A stretch of 64,000 nt of DNA from Nocardia flavorosea (GTDB lineage: Bacteria > Actinomycetota > Actinomycetes > Mycobacteriales > Mycobacteriaceae): the NCBI RefSeq assembly GCF_015477805.1, contig NZ_JADLQL010000005.1, forward strand, positions 62,001-126,000, read 5' to 3'. The notes under the pieces are model-generated. The model saw nothing but the letters and a program-made list of their open reading frames with translations. It did no database searches and was not told the origin of the DNA. Numbering within the stretch: position 1 is the first letter of the stretch; each line of letters opens with the position of its first letter. The translations under genes were made by a program, and so were the position numbers. Below are positions 41,718 through 49,912 of the stretch, in pieces.

Positions 41718-42686
41718 ATGCGAACCAGAATGTGGACCGAGGCGGTCCGGTGGTCGGCGGTTTCGGTTTCGGTGGCGGCAGCCGGTGGTGCCGTCGTGGC
41801 ATGGCTGGCTCCGGGAGGAATGGGGCGGCCACAACCGATCGAGGTCACCGAGGGGCTTTCGGCGAGGATGTATCGACTGCTGGCCGGTGCCTTCGATTCT
41901 CCCGCGTGGGTGGCACAGTCGGTGGAGTTGTTCGGGGAGGCCTGCCTGCTGATCCTGGGCGCGCTGTGGATGTGGTCGGCGTGGCGAGGACTTCGAGGCA
42001 AACAGTGGTCGACTGTAGCGACGAGCGTGGCAACGGCTCTGGGCACGGTCGGGGCATTCGTCATCAGCGAATCCGTGAAGCTGGTGGTGGATGAGGAGCG
42101 TCCCTGCCGCGCCATGAGTGCGGCGCTCGAGCCCGGTCTCTGCCCGGAGCCCGGCGACTGGTCTTTTCCTAGTAATCACGCAACGCTGGCGGCGGGGTTG
42201 GCAGTGGGGCTCGCGGTCACGCAACGCAGGTTCGCCGCTCCTGCCACAGTACTGGCGGTGGTGGCGGCCGCAACGCGGGTGGCGTCGGGAGTTCACTATC
42301 CACACGACGTGCTGGCCGGCGTTGTTCTAGGTGCATGCACGGTCGGTGCCCTGCTGGCCGCGATGAAATCAGCGGAGCCTTTCGTGCGTGCCGGAATCGG
42401 CCGGGGCAAGCCCGGCCTCGTAGGCCACCACAGCAGCGGCCGCACGGTTGTCGGCCCCGAGCGCGGCCAGGATCGAACTCACATGAGCCTTGACCGTCCC
42501 CTCCACCACGTTCAGCCGCCGCGCGATCTGCCCGTTGGTCAGCCCGGCACCGAGCAGGGTCAACACTTCTCGCTCGCGCCCGGTGAGCGCTTCGACCCGG
42601 GCACGGGCGCCGGCCCGGCGCCCGGCCGCGGACCGTTGCCCGGAGCTCGCCAGATGCGCGACAACTCGCGCCGCAACCTTCGGTGA
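41718..42686 (+). CDS. PAP2 family phosphatase with an antisense-overlapping tail
   Basis: 322 residues. The acid phosphatase signature is complete: KLVVDEERP (K-x6-RP), WSFPSNHATLAA (PSGH-like, here PSNH) and TRVASGVHYPHDVLAG. About five hydrophobic segments lie in the first ~220 residues. Such enzymes remove phosphate from lipid or undecaprenyl phosphates at the membrane. The natural end of the family is near residue 220; the frame then continues for ~100 codons through the 3' part of the response regulator gene on the other strand. The tail (GRTVVGPERGQ..) looks like antisense translation, not a domain. Confidence 0.8.
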   Translation: MRTRMWTEAVRWSAVSVSVAAAGGAVVAWLAPGGMGRPQPIEVTEGLSARMYRLLAGAFDSPAWVAQSVELFGEACLLILGALWMWSAWRGLRGKQWSTVATSVATALGTVGAFVISESVKLVVDEERPCRAMSAALEPGLCPEPGDWSFPSNHATLAAGLAVGLAVTQRRFAAPATVLAVVAAATRVASGVHYPHDVLAGVVLGACTVGALLAAMKSAEPFVRAGIGRGKPGLVGHHSSGRTVVGPERGQDRTHMSLDRPLHHVQPPRDLPVGQPGTEQGQHFSLAPGERFDPGTGAGPAPGRGPLPGARQMRDNSRRNLR

Positions 42687-43061
42687 CAGGTAGGCAGCTC
42701 CGTCCGCCACTGCGCGCACCCCGGCGATCAGTTCCGCCGGGTCGCCGGACTTGGTGAGAAACCCGGCGACGCCACTGCTCAGCGCGCGCAGAATGTAGTC
42801 GTCCTCACCGAACGTGGTGAGGACGATCAATCCGGTTCCGGGCGCGATCTCGCGGATCTGCACCGCAGCGGTGATGCCGTCCAGAGTTGGCATCCGGATA
42901 TCCAGGACAGCGATATCCGGGCGGTGTCGCCGCACACCCTCGACCGCCTCGTGACCGTCGGCGGCTTCGGCCACGACCGTGACCTGCGGGTCGGTAGACA
43001 AGATGGCACGGACACCGGCACGGACCAGCGGTTCGTCGTCAGCGATCAGCACCCGGATCAT
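42369..43061 (-). CDS. NarL/LuxR-type response regulator
   Basis: 230 residues. Receiver domain with IADDEPLVRAG, phospho-acceptor Asp54 in IAVLDIRMPTLDG, and LTTFGEDDY and FLTKSGDP switch segments. A C-terminal LuxR-type helix-turn-helix follows (LTGREREVLTLLGAGLTNGQIARRLNVVEGTVKAHVSSIL). The ATG overlaps the stop of the histidine kinase gene (ATGA). The kinase and regulator form a two-component system, targets unknown. Its last ~318 bp overlap the end of the PAP2 gene in antisense. Confidence 0.92.
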   Translation of the reverse strand: MIRVLIADDEPLVRAGVRAILSTDPQVTVVAEAADGHEAVEGVRRHRPDIAVLDIRMPTLDGITAAVQIREIAPGTGLIVLTTFGEDDYILRALSSGVAGFLTKSGDPAELIAGVRAVADGAAYLSPKVAARVVAHLASSGQRSAAGRRAGARARVEALTGREREVLTLLGAGLTNGQIARRLNVVEGTVKAHVSSILAALGADNRAAAAVVAYEAGLAPADSGTHERLR

Positions 43062-44488
43062 CGGCTGTGTCCCCCGGCAATCACGTCGAGGCCGACCAGT
43101 ACGTCGTCGACGGCGCGGAAACACAGGCGGTAGACGTCTCCCGAGTGATCGTCGAACGGGTTCGCTGTGATTGCGTAATACTCGCAAACCGTGCCCGGAG
43201 CGGGCGAAGGCGCAGGTGGCGCGGCCAACTGTTGTGGAGGCAGGTAATTGGCCAGCGTACTGCGGTGTTGTCCGACACGGAACCGGTCGAAAGCGGTCGC
43301 GTCCAGGACCGAGCTCCGAACGGTCATCGCCTCCCATATCCGCAATCCGCCGGTCAGAACCGCCCCGGTCGCCAGGGGAACCACAACGGCGGACACCGCG
43401 ACCATCCGGAGATGGGATCGGCCGCGCTGCCGCTGTTCGATGATCCGCGGGCCCGAGTCGATCTCCGGAATCGGAGCGCCGTTGTCGCCGAGAGCCGCGG
43501 GGCTGTTGGGAAACCATGCGCGGACCACGAACTCGTCACCGAGGCGGTGATGCGACAACCTTCCGCCGGTCGAACGAACACGCTCCGCCAAACCCATGAG
43601 ACCGCTTCCGTTCCCGGCCGAGTTGGCGGCGACCGGGACCGGCCCGTTGGTCAACGACATCTCCGTGTGCGCCTCATGGAATCCGATCACCACATATGTC
43701 GTCGAGCCCGGCGCATGTTTGGCCACGTTGGTCAACCCCTCCTGCACAACACGGTATACGGCATGCTGCACCATCCGGGGCGCCGCCGACGGCGAGCCCG
43801 CGATCTGCAATTCGATCCGCAGGCCCGCGGCGCGTGCGTCCTCGACCAGGCCGACGACATCCCGCGCGGCCGATGCTCCGGACGAGGACCGCAGGACGCC
43901 GATCACCTCACCGAGGTGGTCCACCGCTACCGCCGCGCGTGTCCTGATCTGGCGGGCAGTATCCCGGTGCTCCGCGGACAGCCCATCGGACACTTGCAGC
44001 GCCCCGGCGGACAGCGCTATCAGATTCAACTCATGCCCCAGCCCATCGTGCATGTCCCGGGCTATCAGCAGGCGTTCTCGTAGGCGCGCCTGCTCACCGA
44101 TCAAGGCCATCTCTCGCTGCGCTTGTGCGGCGCGCTCCCAACCGGCCCGAGCCAACGCCCGCGACAACTGCCAGAGCCGTCCGGTGAACCAGGGCAGCAT
44201 GCCGGCGCCCACGAGCACAACTGAGAAAACACCGACGGAAGCCGTCGCGGACGGCCGGACGAAGGCAACGATCACCGCCACCGCCGCCACCGCGATCGAG
44301 AGTACCGCCGCAGGCAGAGCTGAACGTGCCCGAAACCCGGCGAGAAACCCGCACACCACCACAACCGGAATTCCCAGCCAATCGATCGCGCTCAGCACCG
44401 CCCCTGCGACCGCACCCGCCAACAGCACGCTTTCCGGCCACCGCGCGGCATCCGGCCGATTACCGGAAAACGGCCCCGATCGATTCAC
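43058..44488 (-). CDS. Sensor histidine kinase with C-terminal extracytoplasmic domain
   Basis: 476 residues. Four hydrophobic segments (about 20-100), a HisKA_3 dimerisation domain with His147 in LLIARDMHDGLGHELN, and an HATPase_c domain (VVQEGLTNVAKHA, GNGSGLMGLAERV). Unlike most NarL-type kinases it continues for ~130 residues: another hydrophobic segment (VAVSAVVVPLATGAVLTGGL), then ~90 residues with two Cys (TVCEYYAITANPFDD, YRLCFRAVDD) that should lie outside the cell. The extra domain may be a second sensor. Confidence 0.88.
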   Translation of the reverse strand: MNRSGPFSGNRPDAARWPESVLLAGAVAGAVLSAIDWLGIPVVVVCGFLAGFRARSALPAAVLSIAVAAVAVIVAFVRPSATASVGVFSVVLVGAGMLPWFTGRLWQLSRALARAGWERAAQAQREMALIGEQARLRERLLIARDMHDGLGHELNLIALSAGALQVSDGLSAEHRDTARQIRTRAAVAVDHLGEVIGVLRSSSGASAARDVVGLVEDARAAGLRIELQIAGSPSAAPRMVQHAVYRVVQEGLTNVAKHAPGSTTYVVIGFHEAHTEMSLTNGPVPVAANSAGNGSGLMGLAERVRSTGGRLSHHRLGDEFVVRAWFPNSPAALGDNGAPIPEIDSGPRIIEQRQRGRSHLRMVAVSAVVVPLATGAVLTGGLRIWEAMTVRSSVLDATAFDRFRVGQHRSTLANYLPPQQLAAPPAPSPAPGTVCEYYAITANPFDDHSGDVYRLCFRAVDDVLVGLDVIAGGHSR

Positions 44489-44557
44489 GCATCCACATTA
44501 CGGAACCACAATTCGACAGCGGTTCGAGCCACACAACGGCAGTCACCGGCCTGAGGT

Positions 44558-45008
44558 TCAGAGCGGCAGGTCGTGCATCAGCACATCGAATGTGGGCGCG
44601 TTCTCCCAGTTCGGGCGCAACCGACCGACCCGGTATCAGCCCCACTTCCGGTACCGCGTGTAGGCACACTCGTTTTCCGGTTCCACCAGCAATGTCGCGC
44701 GTTGCTCGGACCGGTTGCGCAGCAGCTGGTTGTGCAGGGCGCAGGCGAGTCCCCGACCGGCGTGCTCGGCGCACACCATGACCTCCGACAAAGGCGAATG
44801 TCCGGTCACCGGTCTCGGCGGTGAACTCGTCCAGATCGCTGTCGTCCAGGCCGCCGTCGTCGAGGTGCAGGCCGCCTCACCCCGCCGTGCCAGATCGAAG
44901 CGGCCGGCCCCACGTTTGCCCTGCTGCAGCACCGTCGATATGAGCTACCAGCAGATCGAACCCTCGGCTGCGTGTGGGATCGATGTAGGCGTCGAGCCTG
45001 GGTTCCAT
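44558..45008 (-). pseudogene. Broken GNAT acetyltransferase gene
   Basis: Pieces of one GNAT protein lie in successive frames: MEPRLDAYIDP..FDLLVAHIDGAAAGQTWGRPL; then GGLHLDDGGLDDSDLDEFTAETGDRTFAF; then LSEVMVCAEHAGRGLACALHNQLL..AYTRYRKWG. After that an in-frame TGA stands where a Trp is expected, and the same frame goes on YRVGRLRPNWENAPTFDVLMHDLPL to a stop. Two frameshifts and one nonsense change make a functional product unlikely. Confidence 0.75.
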
Positions 45009-45358
45009 CAGTCGCAGTGTCCGGCTCGACGTGGTGTTCCCGGTCTTCGGCCCCTCGGCTCCCAAACCGGTCCTACTGATCGCCGGCCGGCATATCCTCG
45101 AGCACAATGCCGAAGTAGTGGTGATCTCGCACCTCACCGGCGCCGAGGTTTCGCCGAGCCGCTGTGGACAGCGGTATCGGGGCTCGCCGATCTCGTCACC
45201 GCCGATGATCCTGGCTGCGGTGGGAAAAGGCCGACTCGGCGGGTATCCGAACCATTGGAGAAACCCGACGCTAAGGGCGGATGAATTCATCGGCGCGGGG
45301 ATGTGATTTCGTGCGAACACCGCTTCTGCGCAGGTCGCGAGCGACCTACCGTAGCCGC
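45009..45358. other. Degenerate stretch between GNAT remnant and phosphatase gene
   Basis: 350 bp. On the plus strand short protein-like pieces occur in different frames (PKPVLLIAGRHILEHNAEVVVISHLTG; LWTAVSGLADLVTADDPG; LRWEKADSAGIRTIGETRR), suggesting another frameshifted gene. I do not recognise the family. The last bases carry TACCGT 6 nt before the phosphatase ATG. Confidence 0.4.
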
Positions 45359-45985
45359 ATGCACATCCTGTTCGTCTGCAATGGCAATGTGTGCCGTTCG
45401 GTGATCGCCGAACGGCTGACCCGTTCCATCGCGGTCGAATACCGGCTGACCGGGATCACCGCCGAGAGCGCCGGGACCCGCGCCCTGGTGGGTTTTCCGG
45501 TGGAGCCACGGGCCGCCGAGGCCATCACCGGTTTGGGCGGGGATCCGAGTAACTTCCGGGCCCGCAGGCTCAAAGCCGAGCATATCGATCGCGCGGATCT
45601 GGTACTCACCATGACCGAGAACATCCGGGACGAGGTGGCCGAGACGGCGGCGGCGGGGTCGCGGACGTTCACGTTGCTGGAGGCATATCGGATCGCGCGG
45701 GTCACCGGTGCGCGCAGCGTGGCCGAACTGCATCGCAGCCGGCACAACCTGTCGCTGGTGGGGCGGGAGAACATCGGCGATCCGGTGGGGCTTTCGGCGC
45801 AGGCGTATTGCGAGGTAGGAGACAAGATCGCCGAGGCGCTGGTGCCGTTGCTGGTGGCGCTGGCGCCGGTGAGCACACCGGCGCAACCCCAGTGGGGTCG
45901 GCCGCCGCTGGTGGTGCAGCCGGGCCCGTCGGCGACCCGGCTGTCACCGCTGGTCGCCGCCCAGCACACCGGCTGGTACGCGTAA
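45359..45985 (+). CDS. Low-molecular-weight protein tyrosine phosphatase
   Basis: 208 residues. The active-site loop is at the N-terminus: LFVCNGNVCRSVIAERL (Cys7, Arg13), and the general acid Asp is in ENIGDPVGLSAQAY. The family is usually ~150 residues; here a Pro-rich, disordered tail of ~45 residues follows. It resembles the arsenate reductase-like/Wzb branch. TACCGT 6 nt before the ATG suggests a leaderless transcript. Substrate unknown; secreted or cytosolic location is not clear, and no signal peptide is seen. Confidence 0.88.
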   Translation: MHILFVCNGNVCRSVIAERLTRSIAVEYRLTGITAESAGTRALVGFPVEPRAAEAITGLGGDPSNFRARRLKAEHIDRADLVLTMTENIRDEVAETAAAGSRTFTLLEAYRIARVTGARSVAELHRSRHNLSLVGRENIGDPVGLSAQAYCEVGDKIAEALVPLLVALAPVSTPAQPQWGRPPLVVQPGPSATRLSPLVAAQHTGWYA

Positions 45986-46125
45986 CCGTGGACACGTCGA
46001 TATCGGGCGATTGACAACGATGCCGAATCGGAGTCTGACTTTCCGAGCCAGGCGCACTACACTCGCGGTCCGGAACACCGAGAAATCCATTCCGTTGCAG
46101 GTTCGACACACGACAGGAATCGCGC

Positions 46126-46533
46126 ATGCCGAAACGTATTTCGGATGTTTCGCTTCATGTTTATGTGACCCCGGAAACGCTGGACAGACTCGTCGAGTCC
46201 GTTCGGGCCGACCTCGCCGAACACCTCGACGACGGTGAGGTGTGCGCGTGGCGTTGTACGCTGCCGGTCGCCGAAGACGATTCGCGGCATCAGGAGTTCG
46301 ACAGCCGCTGGCGCGCCGGGCACCCCGGCGCGGACCCGTGCGGGCATGCGACGTTCGAGATCGCGTTGAGCCTGGTCGGTGATCCGGCCGAATTGACCGA
46401 CGGCTACATCGACGCGCTGGAACATCGGCTGCTGCGGGGGCTGGACGAATTCGGCCCCGGTGCGCCGTTCACGCTCAGCGCCGAAGAGCGCACCGAAGCC
46501 GATCTCGAACCGCTGCTCGCCGAGCGGCTCTGA
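46126..46533 (+). CDS. Hypothetical protein, 135 aa
   Basis: Not recognised. It begins MPKRISDVSLHVYVTPETLDRLVE and is acidic, with two Cys (EVCAWRCTLP) and one more in DPCGHATFEI. No membrane segment or signal. The frame is well biased for GC at third codon positions, and it ends 15 bp before the convergent tesB stop, so it is probably a real gene. Confidence 0.6.
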   Translation: MPKRISDVSLHVYVTPETLDRLVESVRADLAEHLDDGEVCAWRCTLPVAEDDSRHQEFDSRWRAGHPGADPCGHATFEIALSLVGDPAELTDGYIDALEHRLLRGLDEFGPGAPFTLSAEERTEADLEPLLAERL

Positions 46534-46547
46534 CCGCCCGCGCGCAA

Positions 46548-47441
46548 TCAGCTCCGTGCCGGGAAATGGCGGATAACGCCTTCCTGCACAGTGGTGGCCA
46601 GCAGATCACCCGATCGAGAGTAGAAGCGCCCGGTCGCCAATCCCCGTGAGCCTGCGGCCACGGGGGATTCGGTGGCGTACAGCGCCCATTCGTCGAACCG
46701 GAACGGGCGGTGGAACCAGATGGAATGGTTCACCGTGGCGGCGACGATCCGGTCCAGGCCCCAGGACAGCCCGTGCGTGGTGATGATCGAATCCAGCACC
46801 GTGGTGTCCGAGGAGTAGCTCAGCGCGGCCACATGGATCAGCGGATCGTCGGGCAGGGTGCCGTCGGCGCGCATCCACACCCGGTTGTGGTTCAACTTCT
46901 CGCCGGTGCCCTTGAGGATCCAGGCCGGATCGTTGGTGTAACGCATATCGATCGGGTGCGGAGCGTTGACGAACATCTCCAGCTTGTCCTCGAACCCGGC
47001 GAAGCTCTCCTGGATCCGCGGCAGTGTCTCCGGATCCGGTACCTCCGGCCGCTCGTGCGCGTGTTCGAGCCCCTTCCCCCACTCCTGGAAGGAGGCCAGC
47101 ATCACGAACAGCTCCTGGCCGTCCTGGACCGCCGTGACGGTCCGGTTCGCGAACGCGCGGCCGTCGCGATGCCGTTCGACGTGGAAGTCGATCGGTTTCT
47201 TCACATCGCCGCCCCGGACGAAATGGGCGTTGAGCGCGTGGATCGGCCGATCCCCGGCGGTACGGCCGGCCGCGATCACCGCCTGCGAGACCAGCTGCCC
47301 GCCGAAGGTCCGGCTGGCGACCTTCTCCGGATGGTGCCCGCGGAACACATCCCCGGACACCTCCTCCAGGTCCAGCAGCTCCAGCAGGGTGTCGAGATCG
47401 CGGTGGCGGTCGGTGACGGTCTCGTCGACCGGCGCGCTCAC
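46548..47441 (-). CDS. tesB: Acyl-CoA thioesterase II
   Basis: 297 residues, a double hotdog fold. N-terminal hotdog with GHHPEKVASRTFGGQLVSQAVIAA; C-terminal hotdog with HVAALSYSSDTTVLDSI (catalytic Asp) and YSRSGDLLATTVQEGVIR (catalytic Gln). It hydrolyses medium- to long-chain acyl-CoA. GTG start with GGAGAC upstream. It lies 25 bp downstream of pyk on the same strand, as tesB1 and pykA do in M. tuberculosis. Confidence 0.93.
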   Translation of the reverse strand: MSAPVDETVTDRHRDLDTLLELLDLEEVSGDVFRGHHPEKVASRTFGGQLVSQAVIAAGRTAGDRPIHALNAHFVRGGDVKKPIDFHVERHRDGRAFANRTVTAVQDGQELFVMLASFQEWGKGLEHAHERPEVPDPETLPRIQESFAGFEDKLEMFVNAPHPIDMRYTNDPAWILKGTGEKLNHNRVWMRADGTLPDDPLIHVAALSYSSDTTVLDSIITTHGLSWGLDRIVAATVNHSIWFHRPFRFDEWALYATESPVAAGSRGLATGRFYSRSGDLLATTVQEGVIRHFPARS

Positions 47442-47466
47442 CGGGCGTCTCCGGGGTTGCTCGGCA

Positions 47467-48882
47467 TCAGTGGTCCTCCTCGCCGATACGGTGCACGTGG
47501 ATCAGGTTCGTGGACCCGACGGTACCCGGTGGGGAGCCCGCCACGATGACCACGAGGTCCCCCTTGCTGTAGCGGTTCATGCTCAGCAGCGCCTGATCGA
47601 CCTGTTTGATCATCGCGTCCGTGCTGTCCACGGTGGGCACGATGAAGGTTTCGGTGCCCCAGGTGAGCGCCAGCTGGCTGCGCACCTCCGGAAGGGGGGT
47701 GAACGCCAGCAGCGGGATCGGGGTGTGCAGACGGGCCAGCCGGCGCACCGTATCGCCGGACTGGGTGAACGCCACCAGCGCCTTGGCGTTGAGCCGCTCC
47801 CCGATATCGCGGGCGGCATACGAGATGACACCACGTTTGGTGCGCGGTGTATGCGTCAGCGGCGGCACATTGGTGGATTCGGTTTCCACCGCGTGCACGA
47901 TGCGCGCCATGGTGCGCACGGTCTCGATCGGATACTTGCCGACCGAGGTCTCACCGGACAGCATCACCGCATCGGCGCCGTCGAGGACGGCATTGGCCAC
48001 ATCGGAGGCCTCGGCGCGGGTGGGCCGCGAATTCTCGATCATGGATTCGAGCATCTGGGTCGCGACGATCACCGGTTTCGCGTTCTCGCGGGCCATCTGG
48101 ATGGCCCGCTTCTGCACGATCGGCACCTGCTCGAGCGGCAGTTCCACGCCGAGATCGCCGCGGGCCACCATCACCGCGTCGAAGGCCAGGACCACGGCCT
48201 CGAGGTTGTCGATCGCCTCGGGTTTCTCCAATTTGCCGATCACCGGCACCCGCCGTCCGACACGGTCCATCACATCGTGGACGAGTTCGATATCCGACGG
48301 CGACCGGACGAACGAGAGCGCGATGAAATCCACGCCCAGGTTCAGGGCGAATTCCAGATCTTCGATGTCTTTTTCGGAGAGCGCGGGCACCGAGACATCC
48401 ATCCCCGGCAGCGAAACACCCTTGTTGTTGCTGACCGGGCCGCCCTCGGTCACCTCGCACACCACGTCGTTGCCCTCGACGCGGATCACCTCCAGCCCGA
48501 CCTTGCCGTCGTCGACGAGCAGCCGGTCACCTGATTTGGCGTCGGCGGCGAGCTGTTTGTAGGTGGTGGAGACGCGGTCGTGATCACCGACGATCTCGTC
48601 GACGGTGATGCGCACGACCTCACCGGTTGCCCAGACGGTGCGTTCCTCGGCGAAACGCCCCAGCCGGATCTTCGGGCCTTGCAGATCGGCGAGAATGCCG
48701 ACGGCGCGGCCGCGATCTTCGCAGGCCTGCCGCACCTTCTTGTAGTTTTCGGCGTGGTCGGAGTGCTCGCCGTGGCTGAAATTCAGCCGGGCGACGTCCA
48801 TACCGCTTTCGACGAGCTCTCGAATACGTTCCTCGGTGGCAGTGGCCGGGCCGAGGGTGCACACAATCTTCGTCCGTCGCAT
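47467..48882 (-). CDS. pyk: Pyruvate kinase
   Basis: 471 residues. It converts phosphoenolpyruvate and ADP to pyruvate and ATP. N-terminal RRTKIVCTLGPAT and GMDVARLNFSHG, the ADLQGPKIRLG and GKLEKPEAIDNLEAVV segments, the catalytic MVARGDLGVELPLEQVP and the C-terminal effector domain NAKALVAFTQSGDTVRRLA are intact. ATG 48882 is preferred; a GTG lies directly before it. Likely operon with tesB. Confidence 0.97.
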   Translation of the reverse strand: MRRTKIVCTLGPATATEERIRELVESGMDVARLNFSHGEHSDHAENYKKVRQACEDRGRAVGILADLQGPKIRLGRFAEERTVWATGEVVRITVDEIVGDHDRVSTTYKQLAADAKSGDRLLVDDGKVGLEVIRVEGNDVVCEVTEGGPVSNNKGVSLPGMDVSVPALSEKDIEDLEFALNLGVDFIALSFVRSPSDIELVHDVMDRVGRRVPVIGKLEKPEAIDNLEAVVLAFDAVMVARGDLGVELPLEQVPIVQKRAIQMARENAKPVIVATQMLESMIENSRPTRAEASDVANAVLDGADAVMLSGETSVGKYPIETVRTMARIVHAVETESTNVPPLTHTPRTKRGVISYAARDIGERLNAKALVAFTQSGDTVRRLARLHTPIPLLAFTPLPEVRSQLALTWGTETFIVPTVDSTDAMIKQVDQALLSMNRYSKGDLVVIVAGSPPGTVGSTNLIHVHRIGEEDH

Positions 48883-49049
48883 CACGAGTCGAGCCTAACC
48901 TGCCGGAGTCCGGCGTCCCGTCCGGCCCGCGGACGGCGTCGGGGCCGCCGAACTCTGAGTGAACGGCGACCCAACGCCGCCCGCGTCAGGACGAACCGGG
49001 GGCCGTGCGCAACTCTTACCTCGGCGCTACGAATCGCCCCGGATACACG

Positions 49050-49080
49050 AATGCGGGCCCACTGTGGGTGGACCCGCATT
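49050..49080 (-). terminator. Hairpin terminator of the TM2-protein gene
   Basis: AATGCGGGCCCAC (49050-49062) and GTGGACCCGCATT (49068-49080) pair with one mismatch in 13 over a 5-nt loop, 18 bp past the stop codon. Confidence 0.75.
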
Positions 49081-49097
49081 CCGCATACCGGGAGGAT

Positions 49098-49628
49098 TCA
49101 GTCCCGCAGTGGACGACCGTGGGTATCGGTCACCTTGCCGGTGAGGATCATGATGCCGTCGATGAGCCCCCAGATCGACCCGGCGATACCGCAGGTGAAG
49201 ATGCTGGCCGCGATCTGGCCGATCCCCACCCCGGTATCGCCGAGGTAGAACCGGCCGATCCCGAGGTAACCGAAGAAGATCTGCAGCAGGCCCGCAACCA
49301 TCTTCTGCTTGTCCGACAGCGGCACCCCGTACATATCGCGGCCGTAAGGGGCCTCCGGGTCCATCGGGTTGTAGCCCATGGGCGCGCCGTAGCCCGGCCC
49401 CGGCTGTCCGTAAGCGCCCGGCTGACCGTAAACGGGATCCTGTTGCCCGTACCCGGGTGCGGCCCCGTACTGCGGGTCCGGCTGCCCCGGATACGGCTGC
49501 GCGCCGTACGGCTGGGACGGGTAGGGCTGTGCCTGCGGTTGCGACGGATATCCCGGCGCTTTACTCAGATCCGGGCCGGTGCCCGGCGGGCCGTACTGCG
49601 GTCCGCCCTGCTGGTACGGATCGGTCAC
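49098..49628 (-). CDS. TM2-domain membrane protein
   Basis: 176 residues. The first ~95 are Pro/Gly/Tyr/Gln-rich and disordered (QPYPSQPYGAQPYPGQPDPQYG). The rest is a TM2 domain: KQKMVAGLLQIFFGYLGIGRFYLGDTGVGIGQI, a second hydrophobic helix and GLIDGIMILTG. Function of the family is unknown. It lies between pyk and lgt, as small membrane protein genes do in M. tuberculosis (Rv1615-Rv1616 region). Confidence 0.88.
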   Translation of the reverse strand: MTDPYQQGGPQYGPPGTGPDLSKAPGYPSQPQAQPYPSQPYGAQPYPGQPDPQYGAAPGYGQQDPVYGQPGAYGQPGPGYGAPMGYNPMDPEAPYGRDMYGVPLSDKQKMVAGLLQIFFGYLGIGRFYLGDTGVGIGQIAASIFTCGIAGSIWGLIDGIMILTGKVTDTHGRPLRD

Positions 49629-49912
49629 TGCTCCTCCTGTGTTATCGGCGCCGCCTCCGGCAGCGCAGGGATCGGGACCCCTTGATCTCGTTCTTCACTC
49701 CTGCGCTCCCCGCTCGGTCGCTCCAGAACGAGACATGCCCCGAACCTCGAGTTGGCAGTCATGGGCAGGGCTCTTCGGCGGCGCAGAGTCCGGGGAGTAT
49801 CTGTCTCGTCGTTCTTCGCTCGCTCCCCCCGCTGTGACGTGGCGCCGCATCCGGCAGCGCAAGGTTAGGGCCCGTACCTCGTGTTGGGCTGTGGAAGGCT
49901 GTTCCGGCCGGC
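49629..49912. other. Intergenic region with an imperfect internal duplication
   Basis: Between lgt and the TM2 gene. A segment GGCGCCGCCTCCGGCAGCGC near 49647 recurs as GGCGCCGCATCCGGCAGCGC near 49841, each next to a TCGTTCTTC motif. No gene is supported. Confidence 0.45.

Noticed and set aside
45031..45306. 92-codon plus-strand gene (MVFPVFGPSAPKPV..)
   Set aside because: Protein-like only in its first half; the second half is more protein-like in another frame, which points to a frameshifted remnant.
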